This document shows positions 51,701-58,004 of a stretch of DNA of 64,000 nt, piece after piece. Source of the DNA: Epiperipatus broadwayi (taxonomy: Eukaryota; Onychophora; Udeonychophora; Euonychophora; Peripatidae). The position numbers and the translations under genes are program-made. Position 1 is the stretch's first letter. Each line of letters opens with the position of its first letter. A model generated the notes under the pieces. The model was not told the DNA's origin, made no database searches, and saw only the letters and a program-made list of their open reading frames with translations. The stretch spans positions 7,732,269 to 7,796,268 of the forward strand of contig JAQFVV010012423.1 of the NCBI GenBank assembly GCA_028023455.1, read 5' to 3'.

Positions 51701-54700
51701 AAGTGATTTTGATGATGATGAAAAAATTGGAGGTATTATTAATCTAACAAAGTGTTTTAATCTTGTATCATTTTTATCTGAGTAATAGTTAAATATTTAA
51801 TGATAATATTGATTAACTAGATAGTAAATCATTTTAGTTAATTTTTTTTTTAATTCAGCAAATTGAAGTTGAAAAAAATTAACTAATTCTCTATAATAAA
51901 GTCAACTGATAATTTTTATTTATATAATAAATATTTTAGCCATAACTGTTGCTATTGATATTAAAAAGCCTTTTAGAGAAAGCTTTTAAACTTGTTGAAA
52001 AATCTGGTATGTCTTACATCATATCTAGTTTTAATTTATTTAATATGTATAAAGTGTTCTCTGTTTCAAATCTGGTTGAGAGAAGTAAGTCAAAAGAATA
52101 CTATGACCAACTGATAACATTGGATCATAATCAAAAATGCTTTGTGTAATTTAATGCAATAGCAGAATGGTGGTCTCTGGAACGCAAAACATATGGATCA
52201 CAGCCATCTGTCACTTTTGATGTTCGAATTTCTAACCCTGAACATTAAGTCATTTGATTATTTATTATTGTTAGTAGTAGTTTGCCATTACTCGCAAAGA
52301 CTTATTCATTCAATCTTTTTACGATGATAAATTGAATGAATTTATCAAAAATTTGGATTTAACAAGATTTTCATGAGAATAGGTTGGCTTCTGAGCAAGT
52401 TCTATATTATTAGAAATTCTTCTATTGTCACTACCTTTATGCCATCTTGAATAATCTTTAGTAATCATTAGATAGCATAAAAGTAATGAGAATAGAACAA
52501 TTTGCTAATGAATGATAAAATGTTAGTTCTAGTCAACTGGCTTTTACTGAAGTGCAGTCTTTTATATTTTAATCAGAACTGACCTGAGGGCTATGTGAAT
52601 GGAGCGACCGTATTAGGCTCTGCATTTATCAAGACTCTGTGCCTGCATGATCTACATTTTCTGCAAAAATAAAAAAATTAAATGGTTTTATTATTTGCTA
52701 AATGTTATGATGTTTTCTCTTTTTTCCTGCCATAATTCTGTAATTTGAAGTCCCTATCTTGTCGAAGTAATACAATTGTAGATGCACTAGATATGCAGTG
52801 ATGTAGATTTTTTAGCTACATACAATGTGTATGCTTAAATATTTCACAAATCAGCATAGGTCAAGAATGATTCTTTTTGTTAGCAATTTTATCTATTGAA
52901 TCAGAATTTGCAAAAAAAAAAAAAAAAAGAATAAATGGATTCACAATAAAACATTCAAAGAAATATAATTTTTTAGCATTATATTTTTCTCAAATATTCA
53001 TTCAATAAAATTGTACAAGGCTGTATTTATGATTTATAAATAAGTAATATTTATGATTTATAAATAAGTGATTATTTATACATTATAACATTAATTTGTT
53101 CAATTTTATTGGTAAATAAAATAAAATACACATAATGCAAAAAATTATATTTTATTTTCTTAAATGTTTTTTTTTTTAGCGAATTCTCATTCAAAATAAA
53201 TAAAAATTTTAATGAAGAGAATCGTTCTTGACTTGATATATTATAATAATTGTAAAGCAATATATCTATATCTGCAAATAAGATAGTTTTTAAAAAATAT
53301 CTAAGTATTTTTATCATGAATAAAAGATCCCTCCTCCCTCCACATGAAAAATTGTTCTGGCCTCCATTTTTTTTGGGTTGCTTATAACTTTAGTTATTTT
53401 ATTTTTTAATCATCATTGCTGATTAAGTCTTGTATAACTGATTTCTCACATCGGGTGACTTACATTTATAAAAATGTATTCTTGAAATTTTCTATTGCAT
53501 TTTATTTTGCTAGATTGACTGTTAAAACATTTTGTGTATGTTAATTATGCTTTATAGTACAAACTTTGTACAGATATCAGTCATTAACAGTAGTATTGCT
53601 GTCAATTATTGCAGTTTAAAGGTTTTTATTTGAATAGCTGAATCTGATTTTATTAAGCTAGAGAGATTCTAGTAAAAATTAAACTGCTGGTGGCATAATT
53701 CTAGAATTATTCTCTTTCTACCTCTAATTTTCAAAATGATTTTTTTTTCCTTCAGTAACTTTTGATCAAAAGTAAAATGAGTAGAATCTAACTGCTGTGT
53801 ATATTATTATGAATAATTTAAGGAATGAAATCAATTTATGTTTTCAAATTATTATAATAAAATTACAAAAATGATGTCATTTACTTATCATTTAGTTAAT
53901 AACATTAATTATGGGTGAAATTGCAATAAGTAAATATTTAATCTCAGAAATGAAAAGTAGAAAAAATAATTAACAATAGCAAAGGCTTATGAAAGAGCAA
54001 ACAGTTGTAATTAATAGTGCATGTATTTAGTCTAAAACAATTAATTTAAGAAAAAATTAAAAATCAAACATAAATAAATTCAGTATTTTTTCATTCTTCT
54101 TGCACTGCTTATATTAAATGAATCTGAAAAAAATACCACTGTCAAATTATAGAATAAAACATTATGAAAAGTGCTAAGAAGGAGGGAAGACAAATGCAGT
54201 TGCAACTATCTTGATGTAGTTCCATGGCAAATAAATAAATTTCAAGGCCATCACCCCTAAATTGTTTTCTTATGTGTGTTAATAAAATAACTGCCAGTAA
54301 GTAGAACAGAAGTGTACATCAATAATTGTTTTGTTAGAAAGGCTTTTCCCACTAATGAACCCAGACTAGTGATTAATGAACTGTTTATCATTTTATCATC
54401 GTTTTGCCTAAAACATTTAAAGATTTTGTGAAAGACTATTTGTAAACAAAACATTATTAACTTTACTAGTTTATTTTAATTAGTATTAGAGAGTAATTAC
54501 TACTCACAAGGAGTGGGATATAAAATGAGGAAAACAGGTCCATGTGATTATATTGATCAATGATTGTGCTGTAGATATTAAATATTTTTATATATCTCTC
54601 AAACTTTTATTAGTTTCAAGGTTCATTTTATTAAAAATAAACCGCTAAATATTTTAAATGTATATAAAAAAAGTACATTTATTAGCTAAAAATCAGGTAG

Positions 54701-56173
54701 GTCATTGTAAATTCTAATTGAATTATTAAGCTTTTTTTTTTTACAGTGCACAAGACAGGCTTATGATAGCATATAACTGGGATAATATGAATGTGATAAT
54801 ATTCATAAGCTAATATACTTTAGTAAAGAAGAAAATAATGTGAATATAATGAAAGCTCAAGTGGTAAAGATAAACAGTTAATGGTGAAAAATCAGTAAGA
54901 GATTCCAAAAGTAAAAAAAAAGCAATATATATATATAAGTTCTCTAGTATTCATGGATACTGATGATTGTATAGATAGTAAAAATTTGTCATTAACATCC
55001 TTAATAGAGTATTGCTCAACTTATAGACAAAACTAAAAAACAATGAAAATGATAATGATTATGAAGATTTGATCATAGTTAATTCACTTTCACAGACTTG
55101 AGTAAGTCTAGAAATATTGAATCAACTAATTCTGAAAGCAAGCTTCCAAAATAAAAGATTAATTTTATCAAGATCGAATCATTGATGTAATATTTTCCAT
55201 AAATAAATAGAACAGATATCATCATTAGTCTTAACTTTGTCTTTTTCTTTCTATTAGTAATCAAAAAGCTTGATATGCTCATAAAAAAATGTAATGAAAC
55301 ATTTCTATTTCAGCCACTTTCAAGTATCTTGCTTGCTAAGATATATAAATATTTTAACTTCATTTTCTTAGTTTTTTAAAATAATTGAATAATTTATATC
55401 TTGAATGACAATTTTATATTACAGGGATTAAATTCTTTTATAATAATTTCTTCATTAAATGTTAGTCACTATAAAATCTCTAATCTTAATAGTGTAATCT
55501 TTGTTGTTCTAATAGTTTTGAAACAGATAGAAATTTTATGAACACTTCTTGCTTATTCATAGTATTTAATGTGACAATGTAGTTTAGATTATAAAAAGAC
55601 AATTTTTTATTTTGCTAAGATATAAAATATATTTTAGAATTTTGTTGACTGATCTTTACTACATTGCACAGAATGAAACTCTTGATTATTGCATTGAGTA
55701 CTTAACAGTTTAAAATTATTAATTATTAGCTCAAGATAATCAATTAATATATTTAACTTGTATAAGTTTAGTTCTATCATTCATTCATGAAGTTGATAGA
55801 ACTTTTGCACATCTCTGAGTTATATTATGTATTTGCTTTGTTTATAAATAATTTTTTTTTAAGAATTATTACCATTGTATAATAAGGGTATAAATATACA
55901 TAGACATCATCTCAAGCAAATTCATAAATGTTAAATAGCATAATTATAGCAATGGAGTCAACTGTAACCATTTCATTCTGAATAAGAAATTATAGTAAAC
56001 AGTTATTATGAAAACTATAATAATTAAGTATTACTTATTTTTATGTATTATATATTTTTATTTTTAAATGCAGTCTTATAAATTATTTCTATACATATTT
56101 CAGATTACAAGCAAAAGAAAAAGAAAATTATTGAGGATAGTGAAGAAGAAATCTCAAAAACTCTATTTGTAAG
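3714..56173 (+). CDS. RBM28-like nucleolar RNA-binding protein, 12 internal exons, both ends outside window
   Basis: Exons: 3714-3759, 7838-7971, 9503-9600, 14355-14430, 20919-21011, 24916-24981, 28323-28377, 28519-28628, 33483-33550, 36011-36107, 51583-51732, 56104-56173. They total 1063 nt, about 354 codons, with every border AG/GT and every phase compatible. The family (vertebrate RBM28, yeast Nop4) consists of nucleolar proteins with four RRMs that act in 60S ribosomal subunit maturation. Diagnostic segments are NRGFGYVTY in RRM1, RLVIRNLSFKCTE and NRGFGFAEF in RRM2, and TVAVDWAVPKDEY directly after RRM2, a signature close to the vertebrate protein. An acidic Ser-rich stretch and a new RRM start (TLFVR) follow, as in RBM28. 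Unexpected is one more RRM between RRM2 and the acidic region (exons 28323-36107). The RRM1 front, RRM3 after its first strand, RRM4 and both UTRs are outside the window. Introns range from about 140 bp to 15.5 kb and are full of transposons. Splicing is inferred, not observed. Confidence 0.85.
4031..4404. repeat. Family A fold-back element
   Basis: Two arms of about 80-100 bp face each other. The left arm starts ACCACTAAACATCACATGATC and runs through TACACAAGCTG to CTCCATACAGTAG; the right arm is its near-exact reverse complement. The centre holds a second inverted pair built on GCACTAGATGGGGATTTTATG. There is no coding capacity. Related copies occur at 4405-4766, 17272-17455, 57577-57968 and 61105-61285, so this is a dispersed family. 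I cannot assign it to a named superfamily. Confidence 0.75.
4405..4766 (-). repeat. Family A repeat, second copy in opposite orientation
   Basis: Directly adjoins the preceding copy. Read from the right it starts with the same arm (ending GTATGGAGAGTTTAGC), passes CTCAGATCCAAGGCTCC, and ends with a unique segment around TGAACTGAGTTCAGATC that also closes the copy near 57900. This suggests the full family unit is longer than the palindromic copy beside it. Confidence 0.6.
5120..5665. repeat. Family B inverted-repeat element containing a LINE-like tail
   Basis: The outer arms share an AGCATACCAATAGCT core with its reverse complement AGCTATTGGTATGTTCC. Inside, a second arm pair shares AGACACTAGATCTAAAATA-type sequence. 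Near 5438-5490 is a CCTTCATCCTGCAGTGGATT segment followed by TGATGATGATGAT, typical of the 3' end of arthropod LINEs and of elements that borrow such tails. Related copies are at 37401-37745 and 37823-37998. Confidence 0.65.
7838..7971 (+). CDS. RBM28-like exon: end of RRM1 and basic linker
   Basis: 134 nt, phase 2 in and phase 1 out. It encodes DDAEKAITEIHRIKGRPVKV, the second helix and last strand of RRM1, then YADKKMLKRVKEKKKEA, a Lys-rich linker that probably serves nuclear or nucleolar targeting. The acceptor is CACTTAG and the donor GGTAAAA. The arrangement matches the RRM1 end of RBM28, where a basic linker also precedes RRM2. Confidence 0.85.
7972..9502. other. Intron; possible very degenerate minus-strand repeat at 8460-9060
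   Basis: The stretch 8460-9060 is markedly T/C-rich on the + strand, like the other minus-strand LINE remnants here, but I could not match it to a protein domain. The rest is featureless AT-rich intron. The element is only suspected. Confidence 0.3.
9503..9600 (+). CDS. RBM28-like exon: linker and first strand of RRM2
   Basis: 98 nt, phase 1 in and phase 0 out. A Lys/Ile-rich linker leads into RKPRLVIRNLSFK, the RNP2 strand of RRM2, nearly identical to the family signature ARLIIRNLSFK. TTTTCAG acceptor and GTAATT donor. Confidence 0.88.
10435..10747. repeat. Near-perfect fold-back element (hairpin)
   Basis: Arms of about 145 bp are separated by a loop of little more than ten bases. The left arm begins ACATATACCATTTACAA, includes CTGCAGTCATCATCAGAGCTC and reaches CTGACAAAATTTTCAAAA; the right arm returns in reverse. 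There is no coding capacity. Mismatches between arms are few, so the hairpin is either young or maintained by conversion. I could not define a convincing target duplication. Confidence 0.8.
12985..13330 (+). pseudogene. Degenerate LINE endonuclease fragment
   Basis: Translation gives NIVKWNMQILLHN (corresponding to the TWNVRTL start of APE endonucleases) and then RFKIDVTVFSETYLPE (the IDVLxLSET block with its catalytic Glu). After a break, NEKLMIYLHISACTSFVSVHVLTFDEKV resembles the SVYAPTxD block. Stops and frameshifts interrupt it and no RT follows. This endonuclease resembles RTE/Jockey-type LINEs more than LINE A of this window, so it marks a second LINE lineage, perhaps the source of the tails at 5438 and 27895. 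Confidence 0.55.
14355..14430 (+). CDS. RBM28-like exon: RRM2 helix 1 and strand 2
   Basis: 76 nt, phase 0 in and phase 1 out. It encodes CTEMKLKKLLSKYGELREVS and LPLKK, the first helix and second strand of RRM2. It directly continues the RNLSFK of the previous exon, giving RNLSFKCTE as in RBM28. The acceptor is preceded by a long T run. Confidence 0.85.
14562..14808. repeat. Short TIR / fold-back element
   Basis: Arms of about 65 bp start GACAATATTG on the left and end GAAATTGTCT on the right. Both contain TCATGCATTAACAAA and an AAAGAAGAAAAA tract in inverted orientation. It is 247 bp with no coding capacity, the pattern of a miniature inverted-repeat element. No clear target duplication was found. 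Confidence 0.65.
15480..18450 (-). pseudogene. LINE copy C, strongly decayed, same family as LINE A
   Basis: The reverse complement follows LINE A from about its RT thumb (the TCATATAATAAATATGA segment near 15535) back towards the endonuclease. The segment 17436-17633 read in reverse gives CKILIVGDMNDHINKFD, equivalent to the GDMN catalytic block of LINE A. Stops and indels are frequent throughout, so it is an ancient, dead copy. A family A repeat interrupts it at 17272-17455. The 5' part beyond the endonuclease is too decayed to follow, so the upper border is approximate. Confidence 0.65.
17272..17455. repeat. Family A repeat nested in LINE copy C
   Basis: A short palindromic copy whose arms share TACATAGAGGCTAAACTC and its reverse complement; it ends GATCATGTGATGTTTAGTGG. 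LINE C coding traces are present on both sides, so this insertion is younger than that LINE copy. Confidence 0.7.
18454..20095 (+). mobile_element. Possible LTR-element remnant (LTR plus primer-binding-like site)
   Basis: The composition changes abruptly at the end of LINE C. A TGTGCCAA / TTGGCACA palindrome at 18454-18476 marks the left border. A TATA-like ATATATAAATAG sits near 18955, followed by a Cys/Ser/Val-codon-like leader and an AATAAA near 19557. TGGCGCCCCGG at 19729 resembles the primer-binding site found just inside many 5' LTRs. No gag or pol frame is left and no second LTR was seen, so the assignment is tentative. It could instead be an unrelated repeat. Confidence 0.35.
20919..21011 (+). 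CDS. RBM28-like exon: RRM2 RNP1 strand and helix 2
   Basis: 93 nt, phase 1 in and phase 1 out. It encodes DGTNRGFGFAEFTTLEEAHS and then AMENLNATEIL. The RNP1 octamer RGFGFAEF and helix 2 are intact. Human RBM28 has an equivalent GKMRGFGFVQF. The donor is AGTAAGC, and the next exon completes an Asn codon. Confidence 0.88.
22341..22502 (+). pseudogene. Tail of a Tigger/jerky-type transposase
   Basis: It begins MPVGKRFGNKFRYRRF, is basic, and ends in an LSNQLENHFLLI helix like those closing pogo-family transposases. No DDE catalytic block precedes it. A longer open frame in another register over the same bases has no family resemblance and is a shadow. Confidence 0.35.
22563..22993. repeat. Three tandem units plus one inverted unit
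   Basis: Units start at about 22563, 22687 and 22796, each opening TGTGTATGTTTATATTTTC and containing CTTTTAGACAGAA. Their lengths are about 124, 109 and 120 bp. A fourth partial copy in reverse orientation follows at 22916-22993, so unit 3 and the inverted copy can form a hairpin. Confidence 0.85.
24916..24981 (+). CDS. RBM28-like exon: last strand of RRM2 and family signature
   Basis: 66 nt, phase 1 in and phase 1 out. It encodes RTVAVDWAVPKDEYEQANVS, the beta-4 strand of RRM2 and the WAVxKDxY signature found at this place in RBM28. Two donors are possible: GTAAAG at 24982, which keeps the frame into either 28323 or 51583, and a better consensus GTAAGT at 24972, which would be phase 0 and meet a stop soon after 28323. 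I chose the first for that reason. Confidence 0.85.
24982..28322. other. 3.3-kb intron
   Basis: AT-rich; the only structure I recognise is the duplicated unit around a LINE tail at 27617-28206. Open frames at 25734-25994 and 26658-26888 show no family resemblance. Confidence 0.55.
27617..28206. repeat. Direct duplication flanking a LINE 3' tail
   Basis: A unit of about 160-180 bp (27617-27795) recurs at 28049-28206. Shared segments include TCAGGCTAATAATA and AAAGAATAAGCTTTAAC. Between them lies a fragment with ACTTGGAGAGATCTTCATTC, CTGCAGTGGATTGATAATGG and a GATGATGA tail (27895-27957), a LINE 3' end related to that in family B at 5438. The layout could be an LTR-like element, or two copies of a repeat around an insertion. 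Confidence 0.6.
28323..28377 (+). CDS. RBM28-like cassette exon 1: entry to the extra RRM
   Basis: 55 nt, phase 1 in and phase 2 out. It encodes LGTLKESLLDMHKSVFVK, where SVFVK is the start of an RNP2 strand. It reads in frame from the 24981 donor (completing Glu) and into the next exon (completing Lys). Confidence 0.75.
28519..28628 (+). CDS. RBM28-like cassette exon 2: helix 1 and strand 2 of extra RRM
   Basis: 110 nt, phase 2 in and phase 1 out, 141 bp after the previous exon. It encodes HLAHSTQEKQLKEYFLQFG and then TVNRIRLNRDPETQLCK, with normal RRM spacing from RNP2 to the FG turn. The RDPET loop resembles RRM3 of vertebrate RBM28 (HPDTEHSKG) more than RRM1 or RRM2. Confidence 0.82.
29788..29795. 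repeat. Left 8-bp target-site duplication
   Basis: GAATATAT, repeated exactly at 30172-30179 on the far side of the TIR element. Confidence 0.75.
29796..30171. mobile_element. Non-autonomous TIR transposon with 8-bp TSD
   Basis: 376 bp. Imperfect TIRs of about 45 bp begin GGTAATACAT and both contain ATGGCGCTGTT. A perfect 8-bp direct repeat flanks it on both sides. It is clearly less AT-rich than its surroundings and has no open frame of note. An 8-bp duplication fits hAT, P or Merlin-type transposition; a GG...CC terminus argues mildly against a classical hAT (usually CAG...CTG). The autonomous partner is not in this window. Confidence 0.8.
30172..30179. repeat. Right 8-bp target-site duplication
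   Basis: Second exact copy of GAATATAT, directly after the CC end of the TIR element. Confidence 0.75.
31400..32075 (-). pseudogene. Internally deleted mariner transposase
   Basis: Read in reverse it starts with KFCFLLRKTTAMTESVYKQA and KTQVYKWFNG, the helix-turn-helix of mariner transposases. It jumps to KAWQMKSKIKMKAVFF, the start of the catalytic domain, without the intervening linker. Then, with stops and shifts, come a degenerate HDNAPAH-like block (near 31700) and SYLHDLAPYDFFLFSQMKN, the SPDLAPCDFFLF block with the last catalytic Asp. A C12/A12 slippage tract sits at 31853-31874. I could not align TIRs. It is a dead copy in a host intron, antisense to the host gene. Confidence 0.75.
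33483..33550 (+). CDS. RBM28-like cassette exon 3: RNP1 of extra RRM
   Basis: 68 nt, phase 1 in and phase 0 out. It encodes GSGFLEFDSKEDAINVLKLS and RNK. GSGFLEF is an RNP1 variant: the aromatic usually second in the octamer is Ser here, so RNA contacts may be weaker, while both later aromatics are kept. TATAG acceptor and GTAAAT donor. Confidence 0.8.
33551..36010. other. 2.5-kb intron without recognised elements
   Basis: AT-rich throughout. I found no coding segment, long inverted repeat or member of the families seen elsewhere in the window. Confidence 0.5.
36011..36107 (+). CDS. RBM28-like cassette exon 4: last strand of extra RRM
   Basis: 97 nt, phase 0 in and phase 1 out. It encodes THKFLLKERILRVCPVLSRD and ELVEKIAMTSIP. 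The ILRVCPVLSRDEL piece corresponds to the final RRM strand and resembles LKVDLAVTRDEA after RRM3 of vertebrate RBM28. It ends in phase 1, matching the acidic exon at 51583. Confidence 0.8.
37401..37745. repeat. Family B repeat, copy 2
   Basis: Starts AATCAAAAAAGCAAATCATA, runs through TTATAAGCTTGTATTTAC and GCATACCAATAGCTC, and later shares GACACTAGATCTAAA with the copy at 5120-5665. Another copy starts 422 bp downstream in the same orientation. Confidence 0.7.
37823..37998. repeat. Family B repeat, truncated copy 3
   Basis: Same start (AATCAAAAAAGCAAGTCATA) and first 170 bp as the copy at 37401. It ends abruptly at GACCAATTGGTTTCC, exactly where LINE copy B begins, which suggests LINE B interrupted it or that both were joined by a rearrangement. 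Confidence 0.7.
37998..39775 (-). pseudogene. LINE copy B, truncated, same family as LINE A
   Basis: Its reverse complement follows LINE A from about 43160 (end of endonuclease) to about 44970 (before the zinc knuckle). RT blocks can be read, e.g. MVMNLGHRAKLNLLSCFNKM and SWSNTRVRLLFKGKGK (39241-39474). Several stops and small indels break it. At two places it keeps an older state than LINE A: a TGG codon at 39700-39702 (complement CCA), and two more bases near 38130. It lacks the 5' esterase and endonuclease parts and the 3' tail, so it cannot be mobile. Confidence 0.85.
40068..40872. mobile_element. Second Penelope-like fragment with long inverted arms
   Basis: A 13-bp direct repeat TCCTTTAATCTTT at 40068-40080 and 40860-40872 encloses the unit. 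Inverted arms of about 118 bp (40145-40268 and 40741-40860) share TTTATCAAACCGGCTTTCAT. Between them is a short + strand frame with the C-terminal end of a PLE GIY-YIG nuclease. The left side has about 64 bp of extra sequence between the direct repeat and the arm, the same asymmetry as in the PLE pair at 841-3035. The sequence differs from that pair, so it represents another PLE family. Confidence 0.7.
40233..40496 (+). pseudogene. C-terminal remnant of a PLE GIY-YIG endonuclease
   Basis: The frame contains LHYLDTGHKMKCEENINVIK and RIYYETLYIQEN. This is the H-x-x-x-TGH ... VI ... R-x-x-x-E-x-x-x-I arrangement seen at the end of GIY-YIG nucleases of Penelope-like elements, including the conserved Glu. 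The tail GPAKLGGKWALLNNWKV is intact up to a stop. The first ATG lies inside the inverted arm and is not a real start. No RT sequence precedes it. Confidence 0.6.
41028..41054. repeat. 27-bp direct repeat, left copy
   Basis: Begins TGTAACGCATATATATATC and ends GTTACA. It differs at two positions from 47557-47583. Its TGTAAC...GTTACA ends are inverted relative to each other, as in LTR termini, but no LTR is recognisable. Confidence 0.6.
41179..41882 (+). pseudogene. LINE A first region: coiled coil plus GDSL/SGNH esterase
   Basis: An ATG at 41179 opens a charged coiled-coil start (MVRQRISKIEEEMKDVE) that meets a stop at about 41260. One frame over, translation continues without a gap in style through MLEMKCGEIKEFLSRND into the 203-residue main frame (41271-41882), so a small indel has probably split it. 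The esterase domain has the nucleophile block VLIGDSLIREC (Ser at residue 49 of the main frame), the GTNN block (residues 96-99) and the catalytic Asp/His block KDGLHLGKQG (Asp 178, His 181), the full set of an active SGNH hydrolase. In LINEs that carry it, this domain is thought to act in membrane or RNP interaction; that is family knowledge, not seen here. It ends at TAA, with the next region in the same frame. Confidence 0.8.
41958..43229 (+). pseudogene. LINE A APE endonuclease region
   Basis: The frame reads IVKIGFLNMQGG (Asn 53), VETHL (catalytic Glu 82), VIGDMNGH (Asp/Asn, 185-188), a TWSRNN/TIDYVLV block and CNSDHNFI (catalytic Asp-His, 266-268). All key APE nuclease residues are present. 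A Lys/Glu-rich connector leads to KKF, and then TGA at 43227-43229, where the related copy B has TGG. The RT follows in the same frame. There is no stop between 41883 and 41958, so upstream codons may also belong. In the life cycle this domain nicks target DNA for target-primed reverse transcription. The nuclease is complete but cut off from its RT by the stop. Confidence 0.85.
43230..44852 (+). pseudogene. LINE A reverse transcriptase region
   Basis: Continues the endonuclease frame after the TGA. RT blocks, with positions counted from 43341: LNNYRPIAVTSVLYKVFA (102-119), QGGFRSDRR, motif A FIDIEKAYDRV (174-184), motif B GLRQGCPMSPILF (232-244), motif C FFADDIFLC (279-287), and DRYRYLGIIL of the thumb. 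All catalytic Asp residues are present. The frame ends at TAA 44850-44852 after a 2-bp deletion near 44839; copy B lacks the deletion and reads on into the zinc-knuckle part. Downstream of the ADD box the thumb (KRILDYLEKVQREV) is intact. Confidence 0.88.
44836..45408 (+). pseudogene. LINE A C-terminal region with zinc knuckle
   Basis: A new frame after the 2-bp deletion: DKEFLSVYLYKRWDDCVRRI, then a Cys-x2-Cys-x8-His-x4-Cys knuckle (CKLC ... HLLIEC at about 45157-45210), and an end at EAEYGKT. Such a CCHC motif closes the RT protein in several LINE clades and may bind template RNA. It was originally continuous with the RT and has no start of its own; the ATG at 44836 is incidental. Confidence 0.8.
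45497..45514 (+). repeat. CACAT-type microsatellite tail of LINE A
   Basis: Three to four ATCAC repeats directly after the short 3' UTR. Simple-repeat tails of this kind mark the 3' end of several LINE clades. Confidence 0.7.
45515..47556. other. Unassigned block, less AT-rich, between LINE A and the right 27-bp repeat
   Basis: Parts (45530-45600, 45815-46260, 46820-47000) are visibly richer in G+C than the surrounding intron. Open frames at 45904-46188 and 46788-47099 show no recognised domain. It may be the remainder of an older element into which LINE A inserted, bounded by the 27-bp repeats, but that is inference. Confidence 0.4.
47557..47583. repeat. 27-bp direct repeat, right copy
   Basis: 25 of 27 bases match 41028-41054, 6.5 kb upstream. 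Sequences flanking the two copies do not match each other. Confidence 0.6.
47584..48310 (-). other. T-rich block with a minus-strand coiled-coil-like frame
   Basis: The + strand is T/C-rich. Read in reverse, 48121-48306 gives MITRNGSTIKHGSIRNTRAN and then Glu/Lys-rich sequence. The bases beyond it (47860-48120) also encode Glu/Lys-rich coiled-coil-like pieces interrupted by stops. This could be the gag- or ORF1-like start of an unidentified retroelement. No RT or integrase was seen nearby. Confidence 0.3.
49101..49360. repeat. Short inverted-repeat element
   Basis: Arms of about 50 bp share GAGGATTTGAACACAG and its reverse complement and enclose about 165 bp of less AT-rich sequence. A minus-strand frame inside has no recognised family. 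Confidence 0.65.
51583..51732 (+). CDS. RBM28-like exon: acidic region
   Basis: 150 nt, phase 1 in and phase 1 out. It encodes Ser-Gln-rich AKENDRVSQSQDSESDDEEE and then a Ser/Asp/Glu tract ending SDFDDDEKIG. Such an acidic stretch, with likely casein-kinase-2 sites (SDDEE, SDEDDE), separates the two RRM pairs in RBM28. It joins in frame to exon 36107, or to 24981 if the cassette is skipped. Confidence 0.88.
51733..56103. other. 4.4-kb intron without recognised elements
   Basis: AT-rich, with A or T runs (e.g. near 52913). I found no member of the repeat families described here and no coding segment. Open frames at 51949-52149 and 54257-54454 look random. Confidence 0.5.
56104..56173 (+). 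CDS. RBM28-like exon: basic-acidic linker and start of next RRM
   Basis: 70 nt, phase 1 in and phase 2 out. It encodes YKQKKKKIIEDSEEEISKTL and FV plus the start of an Arg or Ser codon. TLFVR is the RNP2 strand of the following RRM, matching GKTVFIRNL of vertebrate RBM28 RRM3. The KKKK patch may be a nuclear signal. The exon finishing RNP2 was not found downstream in this window. Confidence 0.88.
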
Positions 56174-57576
56174 GTATGATCTTTATGTATAAATAATTGT
56201 ATATTTTTTTGTGTATGTGGGTGTATATATGTATGTGCATGTGATTATGTACATGTAAGAATAGGTAAGTATCAAATTTTACAGATATGATTGCAGTAGT
56301 TATTATAAACAACTTGAAAATATTTTTTGATTATTTTTATTCAAATTTACATTTTTTTTGCTTTAAAACACTAACATTTTATTTCACATAAACAGCTTTA
56401 CAAATATGATATTTAAAAGAAAACATTTTTTTTTAGTATGAAATCATAATAAAAATAATCAAATGGTTTTATAGCTTGAAGTTCATCTGAAATTCGAGCA
56501 ATAAAAGAAACAAAGTTGAGCCAATCTTTGGCTCTAGAGTTTGCATCTTTATCATTATAGGCTATGAAATAATGATATAGTTGAATAATTTTCAGGAATC
56601 TTCACTAAAATCAGTTTAAGAAGTATTAAATCAATTTTAAAAAACTTCAGTCACAGTGAAAAATGTTTGCAATATTTAAAGATTACTAGTTTATAAAAAT
56701 CTGGAATAGGGTTATTTATGATAAGCTTAAGTAAGCAATAAACATTTGTTGGTATTTATCTTTGGATTAGCTTTTGGTTATTTGCCATCTTTAATAAAGA
56801 GCATTGGAATTGCATTCTTGCATCCAGTAATCAGTTTATAATATCTAAGCTTACCATATTCTTGAAATTTAAAAACTCCCTAAAATATCAATACAAGTGC
56901 GTTATTCCTCACTGAAGAAATCCAGCAGATAGAAATTGTCTCAATATTTGAACATAGTGTCATAATCTACTGTTCAGTGAATATTTAATATTACAATAAA
57001 TGATTCTGAAATAGAGTAAATAAAATGGATTACTGCTCCCAATATCACACATATTTGGCAAGAAATATTTAGTTTATAAAACTGATGTAGTTAAAATATT
57101 AGTTTCTGGACTAGTTTAAATCAGTATAATAATTCTAAGGTTTTAAATGCAAGCTAACTTGTTTGCATATTTATATATACCTAACACTAGGTTTGTTACT
57201 ATATATTTTAATTATTTTAGCTTTATGCTAATTTGCTTTATTAGTTAATCTTCACTGTTTATTTTTTTGTATTGGGAATATTTTTTATTTTATTTGAGAG
57301 CCATCTATTTTAAGCTTGAATAATCATAGGGCACTAAATGATAATGCTAGACTCAAACCTAAACAAGTTAGTATCTATTGATTTTCATCATTGAGGAATA
57401 TCAGATTTGTACCCATATTTTGGGGTGTTCTTGAATCTTATAATAAAAAAAAAGAAATAAAGATGGCTGTTGTGTATCTGAATATAAATCTGATTTTTGT
57501 TTAATTTACTTGTTTTCTCTCTCTTTTTCTTGAAGATCTTACAAAATTATTTTTTTCAAATATTGATTTTTATTTA

Positions 57577-57968
57577 AACCACTATAGCATCATATAATCA
57601 TTTCTTATGCTTACATAATCTGTTAACACAGTAGCAACTTCCTCCGTACAATATTGCCACCTAATGTAAGTCATATGAATCAATGGATGCTAGAATGTTA
57701 GTGCATCAAAATCTCTATTCAGTGCCTACTCATCCAATATTCCCAGACTAGTTTCTAGCTTGTGACTTTCATGAATGAGGAGCCTTGGATCTGAGAGCAC
57801 TGCACCTAGATCTTTGGATCTAATGCATCATTCTAGCAGTCACCTTTTATCTTTTTAGTTAATTATAAAGCTACGAGCCCGAACTGAAAACACAATAATA
57901 TTTTCAATTCATGCTAATTCATTTGTATAGTCATACAGATCTAAATCCAGTTCAGTACATATATATTT
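57577..57968 (+). repeat. Family A repeat, copy 4
   Basis: Starts ACCACTATAGCATCATATAA, runs through GCACTGCACCTAGATC and ends around CAGATCTAAATCCAGTTCAG. It thus contains both ends seen separately at 4031 and 4405, making it the most complete single-orientation copy in the window. Confidence 0.65.
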
Positions 57969-58004
57969 TAATGTCTTTGATTTTTTAATAACTATTGTAC
58001 CGGT